A DNA stretch of 18,025 nt from Clostridia bacterium (GTDB lineage: Bacteria > Bacillota > Clostridia > Oscillospirales > CAG-272). The stretch is from positions 1 to 18,025 of the forward strand of contig JAGCYR010000133.1 in assembly GCA_017960705.1 (NCBI GenBank). The letters are read 5' to 3'. The notes beneath the pieces are model-generated. The model did not search any database, was not told the origin of the DNA, and worked only from the letters and a program-made list of their open reading frames with translations. Below are positions 6,172-12,701 of the stretch, piece after piece (positions within the stretch are counted from its first letter, which is position 1; each line of letters starts with the position of its first letter). The position numbers were made by a program, and so were the translations under genes.

Positions 6172-6191
6172 TTTTTGTTGCTTTTTGTTGC
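6172..6191. repeat. Tandem 10-bp repeat in the glpA-deoR intergenic region
   Basis: Two exact, adjacent copies of TTTTTGTTGC occupy 6172-6181 and 6182-6191, just upstream of the -35 box of the GlpA-like operon. The 10-bp spacing is one helical turn, as expected for a protein binding in tandem on one face of the DNA. Each copy contains TGTTGC, the half-site of the inverted repeat over the transporter promoter. It is a candidate binding site for the adjacent DeoR-type regulator. Confidence 0.5.
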
Positions 6192-6272
6192 TTTTATAAT
6201 CAAAACGGAGCGTTTCGTACCGAAAACGCGATTTGCTTTTGGTTTTCCCAACGCGCGAGACGCGAAAAAGGA

Positions 6273-6301
6273 TTGACAAACCGCCCCGGAACCGATATAA
6301 T
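6273..6301 (+). promoter_or_regulatory. Promoter of the DeoR-type regulator
   Basis: TTGACA at 6273-6278, a 17-bp spacer and TATAAT at 6296-6301 are an exact consensus housekeeping promoter. The leader is about 25 bases, with AAGGAG before the ATG at 6334. It faces away from the operon promoter at 6139-6167. Confidence 0.9.
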
Positions 6302-6333
6302 GAAAAAGGAAAAACGCGACGAAGGAGACCGCT

Positions 6334-7134
6334 ATGCTGGCAAAAGAAAGACAGAGCGCGATGCGCGAGATCATACGGCGCGACGGACGGGCGACCATCG
6401 CCGATCTTGCCCGCCGCTTCAACGTGACGACCGAGACGGTGCGGCGCGATCTCTCGCTGCTCTCGCAGAAGGAGCCCATCCGCCGGATCCACGGGGGAGC
6501 GGTCCTGCTCCCGCCCGTGCTGCACGAATACGACCTCGAAGAACGCAAATTGAGTTTCCCGAACGAGAAGCGCGCGATCGGCGCTCTTGCCGCTTCCCTG
6601 CTCTCTGACGGCGACTCGGTCGCGATCGGAGAGGGCTCCACCACGGCGGCGTTCGCGGAGGCGATCTTCGGGCGCAAGGATCTTCTCGTCACCACCTGCT
6701 CGCTTGAGATCGCGTCGCTTCTGCATCGCAAGATCAAACGCGGCGACTTTACCGGTACGGTCGTGATGCTCGGGGGCGTAGTCGAGCCCCGGATCGGCTG
6801 CGTGATCGGGGGAGACTGCTTCGCGATGCTCGACCGGATGTATTTCAACAAGGCGTTCTTCGGCGCGACCGCCATCTCGGAGCGGGGCGTCCTGCTCTGG
6901 GACAACGCGGAGGCGCAGTTCACCTCCCGGCTGATCGCGCACGCCGAGACCCGCGTCTGCGTCGCCGAGAGCGAAAAGTTCGGCAAGAACAGCTATTTCC
7001 TCCACTCCGAATTCGGCGAGATCGACCGCATCGTGACCGACGCGACCGTCCCGATCCCCGAGCCCATCCTCCGCGCGATCAGACAGGCGGGCACCGAGCT
7101 CTCGTTCGCCGCCCTCCCCGACAAGACGATCTGA
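6334..7134 (+). CDS. DeoR/GlpR-family transcriptional regulator
   Basis: A 266-residue regulator with the standard DeoR layout. An N-terminal winged helix (helix-turn-helix about 20-41, TIADLARRFNVTTETVRRDL) is followed by the family signature RRIHGGA near 50-56. The C-terminal domain is a sugar-phosphate-isomerase-like effector fold. Its phosphate-binding loop GEGSTT (99-104) corresponds to the usual D-G-T-T region. Such proteins usually repress and release DNA on binding a phosphorylated sugar or glycerol-3-phosphate. AAGGAG lies 6 bases before the ATG. It is transcribed divergently from the GlpA-like operon, which it probably controls; repeats at 6172-6191 and 2902-2922 are candidate sites. 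It ends at a shared terminator with the convergent aldolase gene. The effector is not visible from the sequence. Confidence 0.9.
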   Translation: MLAKERQSAMREIIRRDGRATIADLARRFNVTTETVRRDLSLLSQKEPIRRIHGGAVLLPPVLHEYDLEERKLSFPNEKRAIGALAASLLSDGDSVAIGEGSTTAAFAEAIFGRKDLLVTTCSLEIASLLHRKIKRGDFTGTVVMLGGVVEPRIGCVIGGDCFAMLDRMYFNKAFFGATAISERGVLLWDNAEAQFTSRLIAHAETRVCVAESEKFGKNSYFLHSEFGEIDRIVTDATVPIPEPILRAIRQAGTELSFAALPDKTI

Positions 7135-7146
7135 CAAAACGAAAAA

Positions 7147-7182
7147 ACTCCCCCTTCTCTTGCGAGAGGGGGGATTATTTAT
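7147..7182. terminator. Bidirectional terminator between the regulator and aldolase genes
   Basis: A C-rich arm at 7149-7159 (TCCCCCTTCTC) pairs with GAGAGGGGGGA at 7164-7174 around TTGC, with one wobble or bulge. On the + strand it is followed by TTATTTATCC. On the - strand it is followed by GTTTTTTCG, a strong U-tract ending the aldolase transcript whose gene stops at 7189. Confidence 0.8.
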
Positions 7183-7188
7183 CCTTTA

Positions 7189-8151
7189 TTATTTCTGGAC
7201 GACGTGGAAAGCGAAACCGAGGATCTCGTCCTTGAAGTAGAAGAACTTCGGCTTGCCGTTGTCGGCGTAGGTGATCGAGGACTCGTCGATCTCAAATCCC
7301 TGCCGTTTGAAGTACGCCATCGCCCGGTCGACGAAGTTGGTCTTGATCCCGATATGTCCGTTCTTGCCGGGACCCTTCGCCATCATCACCTCAAAGGGAA
7401 CGCCGGCGAAGTAGCTCTTGCTGGTCTCGCGGATCGGCAGCCCGAACATGGTCTCGAGCAGCTTCGCCGCGCGGAGCGCCTCTTCCTTGTTTTCGGAGTT
7501 GATCCCGACGTGCGCGAACTCGAACCCGAGCATGGCGCGGACGGCGCCGCGGGTCAGTTCGGTGATCTCGTCCCACTTCTTGTCGCGGATCAGATCGTCC
7601 TTCACCATAAAGCTCCCGCCGCAGCAGAGGATCTTATCGAACTGCAGATAGGAGAGCAGGTTCTCGGCGTTGATCCCGCCGGTCGGCATAAAGCGCATCG
7701 CGCCGTAGGGAGCCGACATGGCTTTCAGCATCTTGAGCCCGCCGACCGCCTCCGCCGGGAAGAACTTGACGGTGTCCAGCCCGAGCTCGATCGCCTGTTC
7801 GATATCCGAGGGATTGGCGGTGCCGGGGATGATCGGGATATTCTTCGACTTGCAGTAGGCGACGGTCTTGGGGTTGAGACCGGGACTGACGATCATCTTT
7901 GCCCCCGCCGCGACCGCTGCGTCGACCTGCGCGGCGTTCAGAACCGTGCCGGCGAGCACCAGCATTTCGGGGAACGCGTCGGTGATCTTCTTGATCGCCT
8001 CGGCGGCGCAGGACGTGCGGAAGGTGATTTCCGCCGCGGGAAGCCCGCCGTCGATCAGCGCCTTGGCAAGCGGGATCGCGTCGTCGGGATCGCTGATCTT
8101 GATGACGGGGATCACGCCCAGTTCATACACTTTTCGTTCGAGTTCGGTCAT
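7189..8151 (-). CDS. KDPG/KHG aldolase fused to a C-terminal VOC (glyoxalase-like) domain
   Basis: A 320-residue two-domain protein. Residues 1-205 are a class I KDPG/4-hydroxy-2-oxoglutarate aldolase, which cleaves 2-keto-3-deoxy-6-phosphogluconate to pyruvate and glyceraldehyde-3-phosphate. Visible are E41 and R45 (EITFRT), G68-T69, the Schiff-base K129 in TVKFFPAEAVGG, and the phosphate loop PTGG (156-159). Residues 210-320 are a vicinal-oxygen-chelate domain with possible metal ligands H214, E254, H266 and H316 (His where Glu is common). Stand-alone KDPG aldolases are about 210 residues, so the second domain is a true extension; similar fusions occur in Clostridia. AAGGAG lies 11 bases before the ATG. 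It is last in a leftward unit, 38 bases after the ligase-like gene. No kdgK or uxa/uxu genes are nearby. Confidence 0.9.
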   Translation of the reverse strand: MTELERKVYELGVIPVIKISDPDDAIPLAKALIDGGLPAAEITFRTSCAAEAIKKITDAFPEMLVLAGTVLNAAQVDAAVAAGAKMIVSPGLNPKTVAYCKSKNIPIIPGTANPSDIEQAIELGLDTVKFFPAEAVGGLKMLKAMSAPYGAMRFMPTGGINAENLLSYLQFDKILCCGGSFMVKDDLIRDKKWDEITELTRGAVRAMLGFEFAHVGINSENKEEALRAAKLLETMFGLPIRETSKSYFAGVPFEVMMAKGPGKNGHIGIKTNFVDRAMAYFKRQGFEIDESSITYADNGKPKFFYFKDEILGFAFHVVQK

Positions 8152-8189
8152 GGTATTCTATTCTCCTTCGGGATGGTTGAAATGCAGAG

Positions 8190-9599
8190 TCAGACGTTTT
8201 CTCCCCATTCGGGCGCAAGCAGCCGCGCCTGCCGTTCGGTCTCCTCGAGCTGTTCGAGCATCACGAAGATCGCGACCGCCATCAAGGCGTAGGGGAACGG
8301 GCAGAATTCGCCGGGGTTGAGCTGCGACATCAGAAACAGCCCGATGTAGGAAAGCCCGAGCGTCGAGCGCACGGGACCCTTCTTCCGCCGGAAGATCAGG
8401 GTCGCGCGCAAAATCATCTGGAGCAGGTAGCCGAGGAAGCCGGCGATACCCATCGTGGCGAATATCTGCGGGAAGTACATATGGAACCAACAGAGCGCGC
8501 CCTTCTTCGGCTGATAGATCTCGTCGAGCGCGTGGTTGCGGAGCCCGATACCGAAGATGGGATGTGCGCGGAACTCTTCGACCGCGATCCTGATCGCTTC
8601 CATACGGAACTCGCCTTCGTGGACCATTCCGAATTCCCCGTGCTCGGTGATGAACCAGTTGAGCGAGATCAGCCCGAGCAGGATCAGGATGGGGCCGAAG
8701 AACGAACCGACCTTCTTCGAGATCGTCCCGCAGTAGCGCATCCAGAAGAGGAAGCAGAGGACCAGCTCGACCGCCCCGAGCAGGATGCCGGCGCGCGAGC
8801 CGCTGGTTACGATGGCGAAATAGAAGACGAAGCAGGCGACGATATGCACGGGATGCTGCTTCAGGGCGTACCAGACCGGGAAGGGCATCGCGAGCATCAG
8901 CATCGTCGACAGGTTGTTAGACGCCCGGTAACTTGCCCAGAGCAAACTTTCGAGTACCCGATCGAAGAAGGCGGGACCGGCGGGGTTGTCCCGGACCGTG
9001 TAGAGCAGGATGATGACGCAGGAGAGGATCCCGACCAGATACATCGCCGGCGCGATCCGTCCGAAAATGCCGTAGACGTTGAAGCGCGAGAAGCGGGATT
9101 TCAGAAGCAGATAGATCAGAACCATCCCGACCCCGAGCGAGAGAACGTAGAAGAGCGACATCGGGGAGAGCAGGTCCTCCCGCGCGATATAGCCCGTCCC
9201 GCCGAGCATCAGGGCGACCGTCACGGCGACCTGTCCGAAGAAGGTGCGCCCGATTTTCATCTTCTCCCGGAAAACGATCACGTTGTAGAAAAAGGCGATC
9301 AGAAAGACCGGCACGACCCAGGCGTACCGGATGAAGGTATTGAAGCTGTCGTAACAGGGCAGAACGATGCAGGAGACCAGCAGCAGCGGAAGCGCGGGGA
9401 CCGACAGATCGGAGCAGAACACGAGCTCCGCCGAAGCGATCAGGACGAATACGATAGCGCCTGCGACGTACCACTTGAACCAGACGAACGCCAGCGCCAG
9501 CAGAAAGAGCACCGTCGTCACCGTTCCGGAGCCGAATATTCCGTTGAACCGGTAAGCGCGGGAACGGGTCCCGGATACCGGGGTCTCACCTGGAAACAC
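8190..9599 (-). CDS. O-antigen ligase-like polytopic membrane protein
   Basis: About 469 residues with ten or more membrane segments between residues 27 and 450. It matches the O-antigen ligase/polymerase (Wzy_C, WaaL-like) family: TSGSRAG at 265-271 ends one transmembrane segment, and the large loop before the last segments holds HPIFGIGLRNH (346-356) and H373 (WFHMYFPQ). Members transfer or polymerise lipid-linked glycans outside the membrane; in a Gram-positive cell the acceptor could be a teichoic-type or capsular glycan. The start is taken as GTG 9599-9597, because AAAGGAG lies exactly 8 bases upstream. An ATG at 9677 in the same frame would overlap the CYTH gene by 41 bases and add a Pro/Gly-rich non-conserved stretch. 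No glycosyltransferases are adjacent, so the substrate is unknown. Confidence 0.82.
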   Translation of the reverse strand: MFPGETPVSGTRSRAYRFNGIFGSGTVTTVLFLLALAFVWFKWYVAGAIVFVLIASAELVFCSDLSVPALPLLLVSCIVLPCYDSFNTFIRYAWVVPVFLIAFFYNVIVFREKMKIGRTFFGQVAVTVALMLGGTGYIAREDLLSPMSLFYVLSLGVGMVLIYLLLKSRFSRFNVYGIFGRIAPAMYLVGILSCVIILLYTVRDNPAGPAFFDRVLESLLWASYRASNNLSTMLMLAMPFPVWYALKQHPVHIVACFVFYFAIVTSGSRAGILLGAVELVLCFLFWMRYCGTISKKVGSFFGPILILLGLISLNWFITEHGEFGMVHEGEFRMEAIRIAVEEFRAHPIFGIGLRNHALDEIYQPKKGALCWFHMYFPQIFATMGIAGFLGYLLQMILRATLIFRRKKGPVRSTLGLSYIGLFLMSQLNPGEFCPFPYALMAVAIFVMLEQLEETERQARLLAPEWGENV

Positions 9600-9636
9600 G
9601 CCTGGATCTCCTTTCGATAGAATGATACGACGACCG

Positions 9637-10164
9637 TCAAACGATCCCGTCGGGCTCGGGCGGAACGCGCCGGGCAAGATTGCGGTTGGTGTACGCCCGC
9701 TCCCCCGTCACCTCCCGGATCACCGTAAGAAAGGGCGGGATCTCCGCGTGGAGGGTCGGGTCGGAAAGCTCGGTCTCAAGGATCGCGGTCCTCTCCCAGA
9801 AGGGATAGACGTCCACCTCGTAGATCTGTTCCCCGACGGGGAAAGCGTACCGGGTCTTTTTGACGGTTTGCAGGGCAGGATCGCGGCGGGAGAGCAGATC
9901 GCAAAAGACCTCTTCCCCGATCGTTTCCTCCTCCTCGCGCGCCTCGACCTCCGAGAGCCGGATCTTCACCGTATGGGTGTATTCGACGCGGTCGGAAAAA
10001 CGCCGGAGCCGGATCCGTTCGGTCACGCCGGGAGCGGGATCGGGAAGATAGGTCTGCTCGATCTTTGAAACGACGCAACCCGAAAGCCGGGAAAGCGCCG
10101 AAAGATCGGGCATCCCGATCAGATATTTCCGTTCGATCTCCACGGGGATCCCGGTCGGTTGCAC
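9637..10164 (-). CDS. CYTH-domain (triphosphate tunnel metalloenzyme family) protein
   Basis: A 175-residue cytosolic protein of the CYTH/TTM superfamily, whose members hydrolyse triphosphorylated substrates such as inorganic tripolyphosphate or thiamine triphosphate using a divalent metal inside a beta-barrel. The signature ExExK is E9-I-E11-R-K13. Charged strand motifs follow as expected for the tunnel: RIRLRRF near 50-56, HTVKIR near 64-69, an acidic EAREEEETIGEE near 73-84, KKTRYAF near 101-107 and EVDVYPF near 115-121. The start is GTG 10164-10162, with GGAGGG 8 bases upstream. It is first in a leftward unit, followed 37 bases later by the ligase-like gene. Which triphosphate it uses cannot be told; CYTH proteins also include adenylate cyclases. 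Confidence 0.88.
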   Translation of the reverse strand: MQPTGIPVEIERKYLIGMPDLSALSRLSGCVVSKIEQTYLPDPAPGVTERIRLRRFSDRVEYTHTVKIRLSEVEAREEEETIGEEVFCDLLSRRDPALQTVKKTRYAFPVGEQIYEVDVYPFWERTAILETELSDPTLHAEIPPFLTVIREVTGERAYTNRNLARRVPPEPDGIV

Positions 10165-10195
10165 GCGGCTTTCCCTCCGTTAATCTCTTTTTATT

Positions 10196-10224
10196 ATTTT
10201 AGCACACTCACGCGTGAATGTCAA
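10196..10224 (-). promoter_or_regulatory. Promoter of the CYTH-ligase-aldolase unit
   Basis: On the - strand, TTGACA (10224-10219), a 17-bp spacer and TAAAAT (10201-10196) preceded by TGC make a strong extended -10 promoter. The spacer holds the perfect 10-bp palindrome TCACGCGTGA (10208-10217), a possible operator. The leader is about 25 bases before the GTG start at 10164. Confidence 0.82.
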
Positions 10225-10302
10225 CGGGTTGGGCGAAACTGATGCCATCCGACCGCTTTTTCGTTTTCGACCCGCAAAACGCCGAAAATCGCGCCTCCGC
10301 AC

Positions 10303-10332
10303 TTGACAAAAAGGGGGTCGGTTTGGTATAAT
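10303..10332 (+). promoter_or_regulatory. Promoter of the nfnAB operon
   Basis: TTGACA at 10303-10308, an 18-bp spacer ending in TGG, and TATAAT at 10327-10332. The start should be near 10339. Immediately after the -10 lies a Rex-like sequence (10335-10352), and the leader has a small hairpin (10355-10360 with 10366-10371) before AAAGGA and the ATG at 10393. Confidence 0.85.
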
Positions 10333-10334
10333 GA

Positions 10335-10352
10335 TTGTTAATATTTTACCCG
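10335..10352 (+). promoter_or_regulatory. Possible Rex-type redox operator at the nfnA start site
   Basis: TTGTTAA (10335-10341), TATT, then TTACCCG. The first half matches the TTGTTAA half-site of clostridial Rex operators exactly, while the second half matches TTAACAA at only four of seven positions. It overlaps the predicted transcription start, where a repressor would block. Rex senses NADH/NAD+, which fits a transhydrogenase gene. Weak, one-half-site evidence. Confidence 0.3.
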
Positions 10353-10392
10353 CTCCTCCGCCCGTCGGAGGCGATCGGCAGAAAGGAATCCC

Positions 10393-11232
10393 ATGTACCG
10401 CATCACAGAAAAACGGAGTTTGAATCCCACCGTAACGCTGATGGAGATCGAGGCGCCCTACGTCGCCGCCTCCGCCCGCCCCGGGCAGTTCGTGATCCTG
10501 CGCGTGGACGAGGAGGGCGAGCGCATCCCCCTGACCGTCGCGGGCTACGACCGCGAAAAGGGGACCGTCCGCATCATCTTTCAGATCGTCGGCGCGACCA
10601 CGTCGGCGCTGAACCGGAAGAACGTCGGCGATACCATCACCGATTTCGCAGGACCGCTCGGCAAACCGACCGAGGTCGAAGGGCTGAAAAAGGTCTGCGT
10701 CGTCGGCGGGGGCGTCGGCTGCGCCATCGCGCTGCCGATCGCGGAGGAACTCCACCGTCTCGGGTGCGAGGTGCATACCGTCATCGGCTTCCGCTCCAAG
10801 GATCTTCTGATTCTGGAAAAGGAATTCGCCGCCGCGTCCGACCGTCTCGCCGTCATGACCGACGACGGGAGCGCGGGTCGGCAGGGCGTCGTGACCGTCC
10901 CGCTCGGAGAGTGGCTTGAAGCCGGGGAAAACTACGACGAGATCATCACGATCGGTCCGCTGATCATGATGAAGTTCGTCGTCGCCACGGCAAAGCCCTA
11001 TAACGTCCCGACCGTCGTTTCGATGAACCCGATCATGATCGACGGGACGGGGATGTGCGGCGGCTGCCGCCTGACCGTCGGGGGCGAGACCAAGTTCGCC
11101 TGCGTCGACGGACCCGATTTCGACGGCTACCTGATCGACTTTGACGAGGCGATGAGCCGCTCGACCATGTACCGCGATTTTGAAGCGGTGCGCCGCGAAG
11201 AGGAATGCAACCTCTTCCGGGGCAACGAATAA
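10393..11232 (+). CDS. nfnA: NfnA: NADH-side subunit of NADH-dependent ferredoxin:NADP+ oxidoreductase
   Basis: A 279-residue ferredoxin-NADP reductase-like flavoprotein (also annotated sulfide/dihydroorotate dehydrogenase-like subunit). It has an N-terminal FAD beta-barrel (about 1-95), with the FAD-contact pattern R44-I-P-L-T-V, and an NAD(H)-binding domain beginning at V101 with GGGVGC (105-110). A C-terminal [2Fe-2S] site follows, with D217, C222, C225 and C237 in DGTGMCGGCR...FACVDGPDFDG. In characterised NfnA proteins the cluster uses one Asp and three Cys, as seen here. With NfnB it couples exergonic NADPH-dependent ferredoxin/NAD+ chemistry by flavin bifurcation in the cytosol. The stop codon lies 14 bases before nfnB with an AAGGAGG between. 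PyrK-like proteins are the main alternative, but the partner gene makes NfnA or the GltA small subunit far more likely. Confidence 0.9.
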   Translation: MYRITEKRSLNPTVTLMEIEAPYVAASARPGQFVILRVDEEGERIPLTVAGYDREKGTVRIIFQIVGATTSALNRKNVGDTITDFAGPLGKPTEVEGLKKVCVVGGGVGCAIALPIAEELHRLGCEVHTVIGFRSKDLLILEKEFAAASDRLAVMTDDGSAGRQGVVTVPLGEWLEAGENYDEIITIGPLIMMKFVVATAKPYNVPTVVSMNPIMIDGTGMCGGCRLTVGGETKFACVDGPDFDGYLIDFDEAMSRSTMYRDFEAVRREEECNLFRGNE

Positions 11233-11246
11233 GGAGGGCGGAAAAG

Positions 11247-12665
11247 ATGCCGAATATGTCGCAAAAAAAGAATCCGATGCCGGTGCAGGACCCGCTGGTC
11301 CGCGCCCGCAATTTCGAAGAGGTCGCCCTCGGTTACGGGGAAGCGACGGCGCTCGACGAGGCGGCGCGCTGCCTGAACTGCAAGAATATGCCCTGCGTTT
11401 CGGGCTGCCCCGTGAACATCCGCATCCCCGCCTTCATCGCAAAAGTGCGCGAGGGCGACTTCGAGGGCGCGTACAGGATCATCACCGAGTCGAGCTCCCT
11501 CCCCGCCGTTTGCGGGAGAGTCTGCCCGCAGGAGACCCAGTGCGAATCCAAATGCGTCCGCGGGATCAAGGGCGAACCGGTCGGGATCGGCCGGCTCGAG
11601 CGCTTCGTCGCGGACTGGCATAACGAACACGCCTCCGCCGCCCCCGAGCGCCCCGCTCCGAACGGACACCGGGTCGCCGTCGTGGGGTCGGGTCCCTCCG
11701 GGCTCTCCTGCGCCGGGGACCTCGCCAAGCGCGGCTACGCCGTCACGGTGTTCGAGGCGCTGCACGTCGCGGGGGGCGTCCTGATGTACGGGATCCCCGA
11801 ATTCCGTCTCCCGAAAAAGATCGTCCGCCGCGAGATCGAGACGCTCCGGGGTCTCGGGGTCGACTTTGAGACCAACGTCATCATCGGCAAAACGCTGACG
11901 GTCGACCAGCTCTTTGAAAAGGGCTTTGAAGCCGTCTTTATCGGCTCGGGCGCGGGTCTTCCCCGCTTTATGGGCATCCCGGGCGAGGCGCTGAAAGGGG
12001 TCTATTCGGCAAACGAATACCTGACCCGCAGCAACCTGATGGGCGCGTACCGCGAGGGGAGCGCCACCCCGATCCTGCGCGCCAAGCGGGTCGCCGTCGT
12101 CGGCGGCGGGAACGTGGCGATGGACGCCGCCCGCACCGCTCTAAGGCTGGGTGCGGAAAAGGTCTATATCGTCTACCGCCGCAGTATGGACGAACTCCCC
12201 GCCCGGCGCGAGGAGGTCGAACACGCGATGGAGGAGGGGATCGACTTCCGCCTTCTCACCAACCCGGTCCGCATCCTCGGCTATCAAAACGAAAACGACC
12301 GGCGCGATCCGAAAAACGGGTTCGTCACCGGGATCGAGTGCGTCAGAATGGAGCTCGGCGAGCCCGACGCTTCGGGCAGACGCTCGCCCGTCGAGATCCC
12401 CGATTCTGCGTTTACCCTCGACGTCGACGCAGTCGTGATGTCGATCGGCACCAGCCCCAACCCGCTGATCAAATCGACCACCGAGGGGCTTACCGTCAAC
12501 CGCCGCGGCGGGATCGTCGTGGAGGAAGCGACGGGTCTTACCTCGAAGCCCGGGGTCTACGCCGGGGGCGACGCCGTGACCGGCGCCGCGACCGTCATCC
12601 TCGCGATGGGCGCCGGCAAGACCGCCGCCGCCGCCATCCACGCCTCGCTCTCGGATAACGCCTGA
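11247..12665 (+). CDS. nfnB: NfnB: NADPH-side subunit (glutamate synthase small-chain-like)
   Basis: A 472-residue iron-sulfur flavoprotein of the GltD/NfnB family. The N-terminal domain carries eight cysteines for two [4Fe-4S] clusters: C42, C45, C50 and C54 (CLNCKNMPCVSGC), then C89, C93, C99 and C103. The FAD site is GSGPSG (147-152). The NADP(H) site is GGGNVAMDAAR (286-296), followed by the RR dipeptide at 321-322 that typically contacts the 2'-phosphate. A C-terminal GGDAVTGAATV block (about 440-450) completes the FAD pocket. The start at 11247 is chosen because AAGGAGG lies 9 bases upstream; an in-frame upstream codon at 11205 would overlap nfnA and adds non-conserved residues. No glutamate synthase large chain is present, so bifurcating transhydrogenase is a better call than gltD. 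Confidence 0.9.
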   Translation: MPNMSQKKNPMPVQDPLVRARNFEEVALGYGEATALDEAARCLNCKNMPCVSGCPVNIRIPAFIAKVREGDFEGAYRIITESSSLPAVCGRVCPQETQCESKCVRGIKGEPVGIGRLERFVADWHNEHASAAPERPAPNGHRVAVVGSGPSGLSCAGDLAKRGYAVTVFEALHVAGGVLMYGIPEFRLPKKIVRREIETLRGLGVDFETNVIIGKTLTVDQLFEKGFEAVFIGSGAGLPRFMGIPGEALKGVYSANEYLTRSNLMGAYREGSATPILRAKRVAVVGGGNVAMDAARTALRLGAEKVYIVYRRSMDELPARREEVEHAMEEGIDFRLLTNPVRILGYQNENDRRDPKNGFVTGIECVRMELGEPDASGRRSPVEIPDSAFTLDVDAVVMSIGTSPNPLIKSTTEGLTVNRRGGIVVEEATGLTSKPGVYAGGDAVTGAATVILAMGAGKTAAAAIHASLSDNA

Positions 12666-12701
12666 ACGACTTTTGATTTTTAACTGACGGAGGTACGGGA
12701 A

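Noticed and set aside
6079..7137. Long - strand frames opposite the DeoR-type regulator
   Set aside because: The + strand protein has an unmistakable winged helix and signature motif; the antisense frames also cross the promoter region.
9600..9677. Upstream ATG start at 9677 for the ligase-like gene
   Set aside because: It would overlap the CYTH gene by 41 bases. A GTG at 9599 has an ideal AAAGGAG at 8 bases, and the added 26 residues are Pro/Gly-rich and unlike the family.
11205..11246. Upstream in-frame start for nfnB at 11205
   Set aside because: It lies within nfnA and has no ribosome binding site, whereas the ATG at 11247 follows AAGGAGG by 9 bases.
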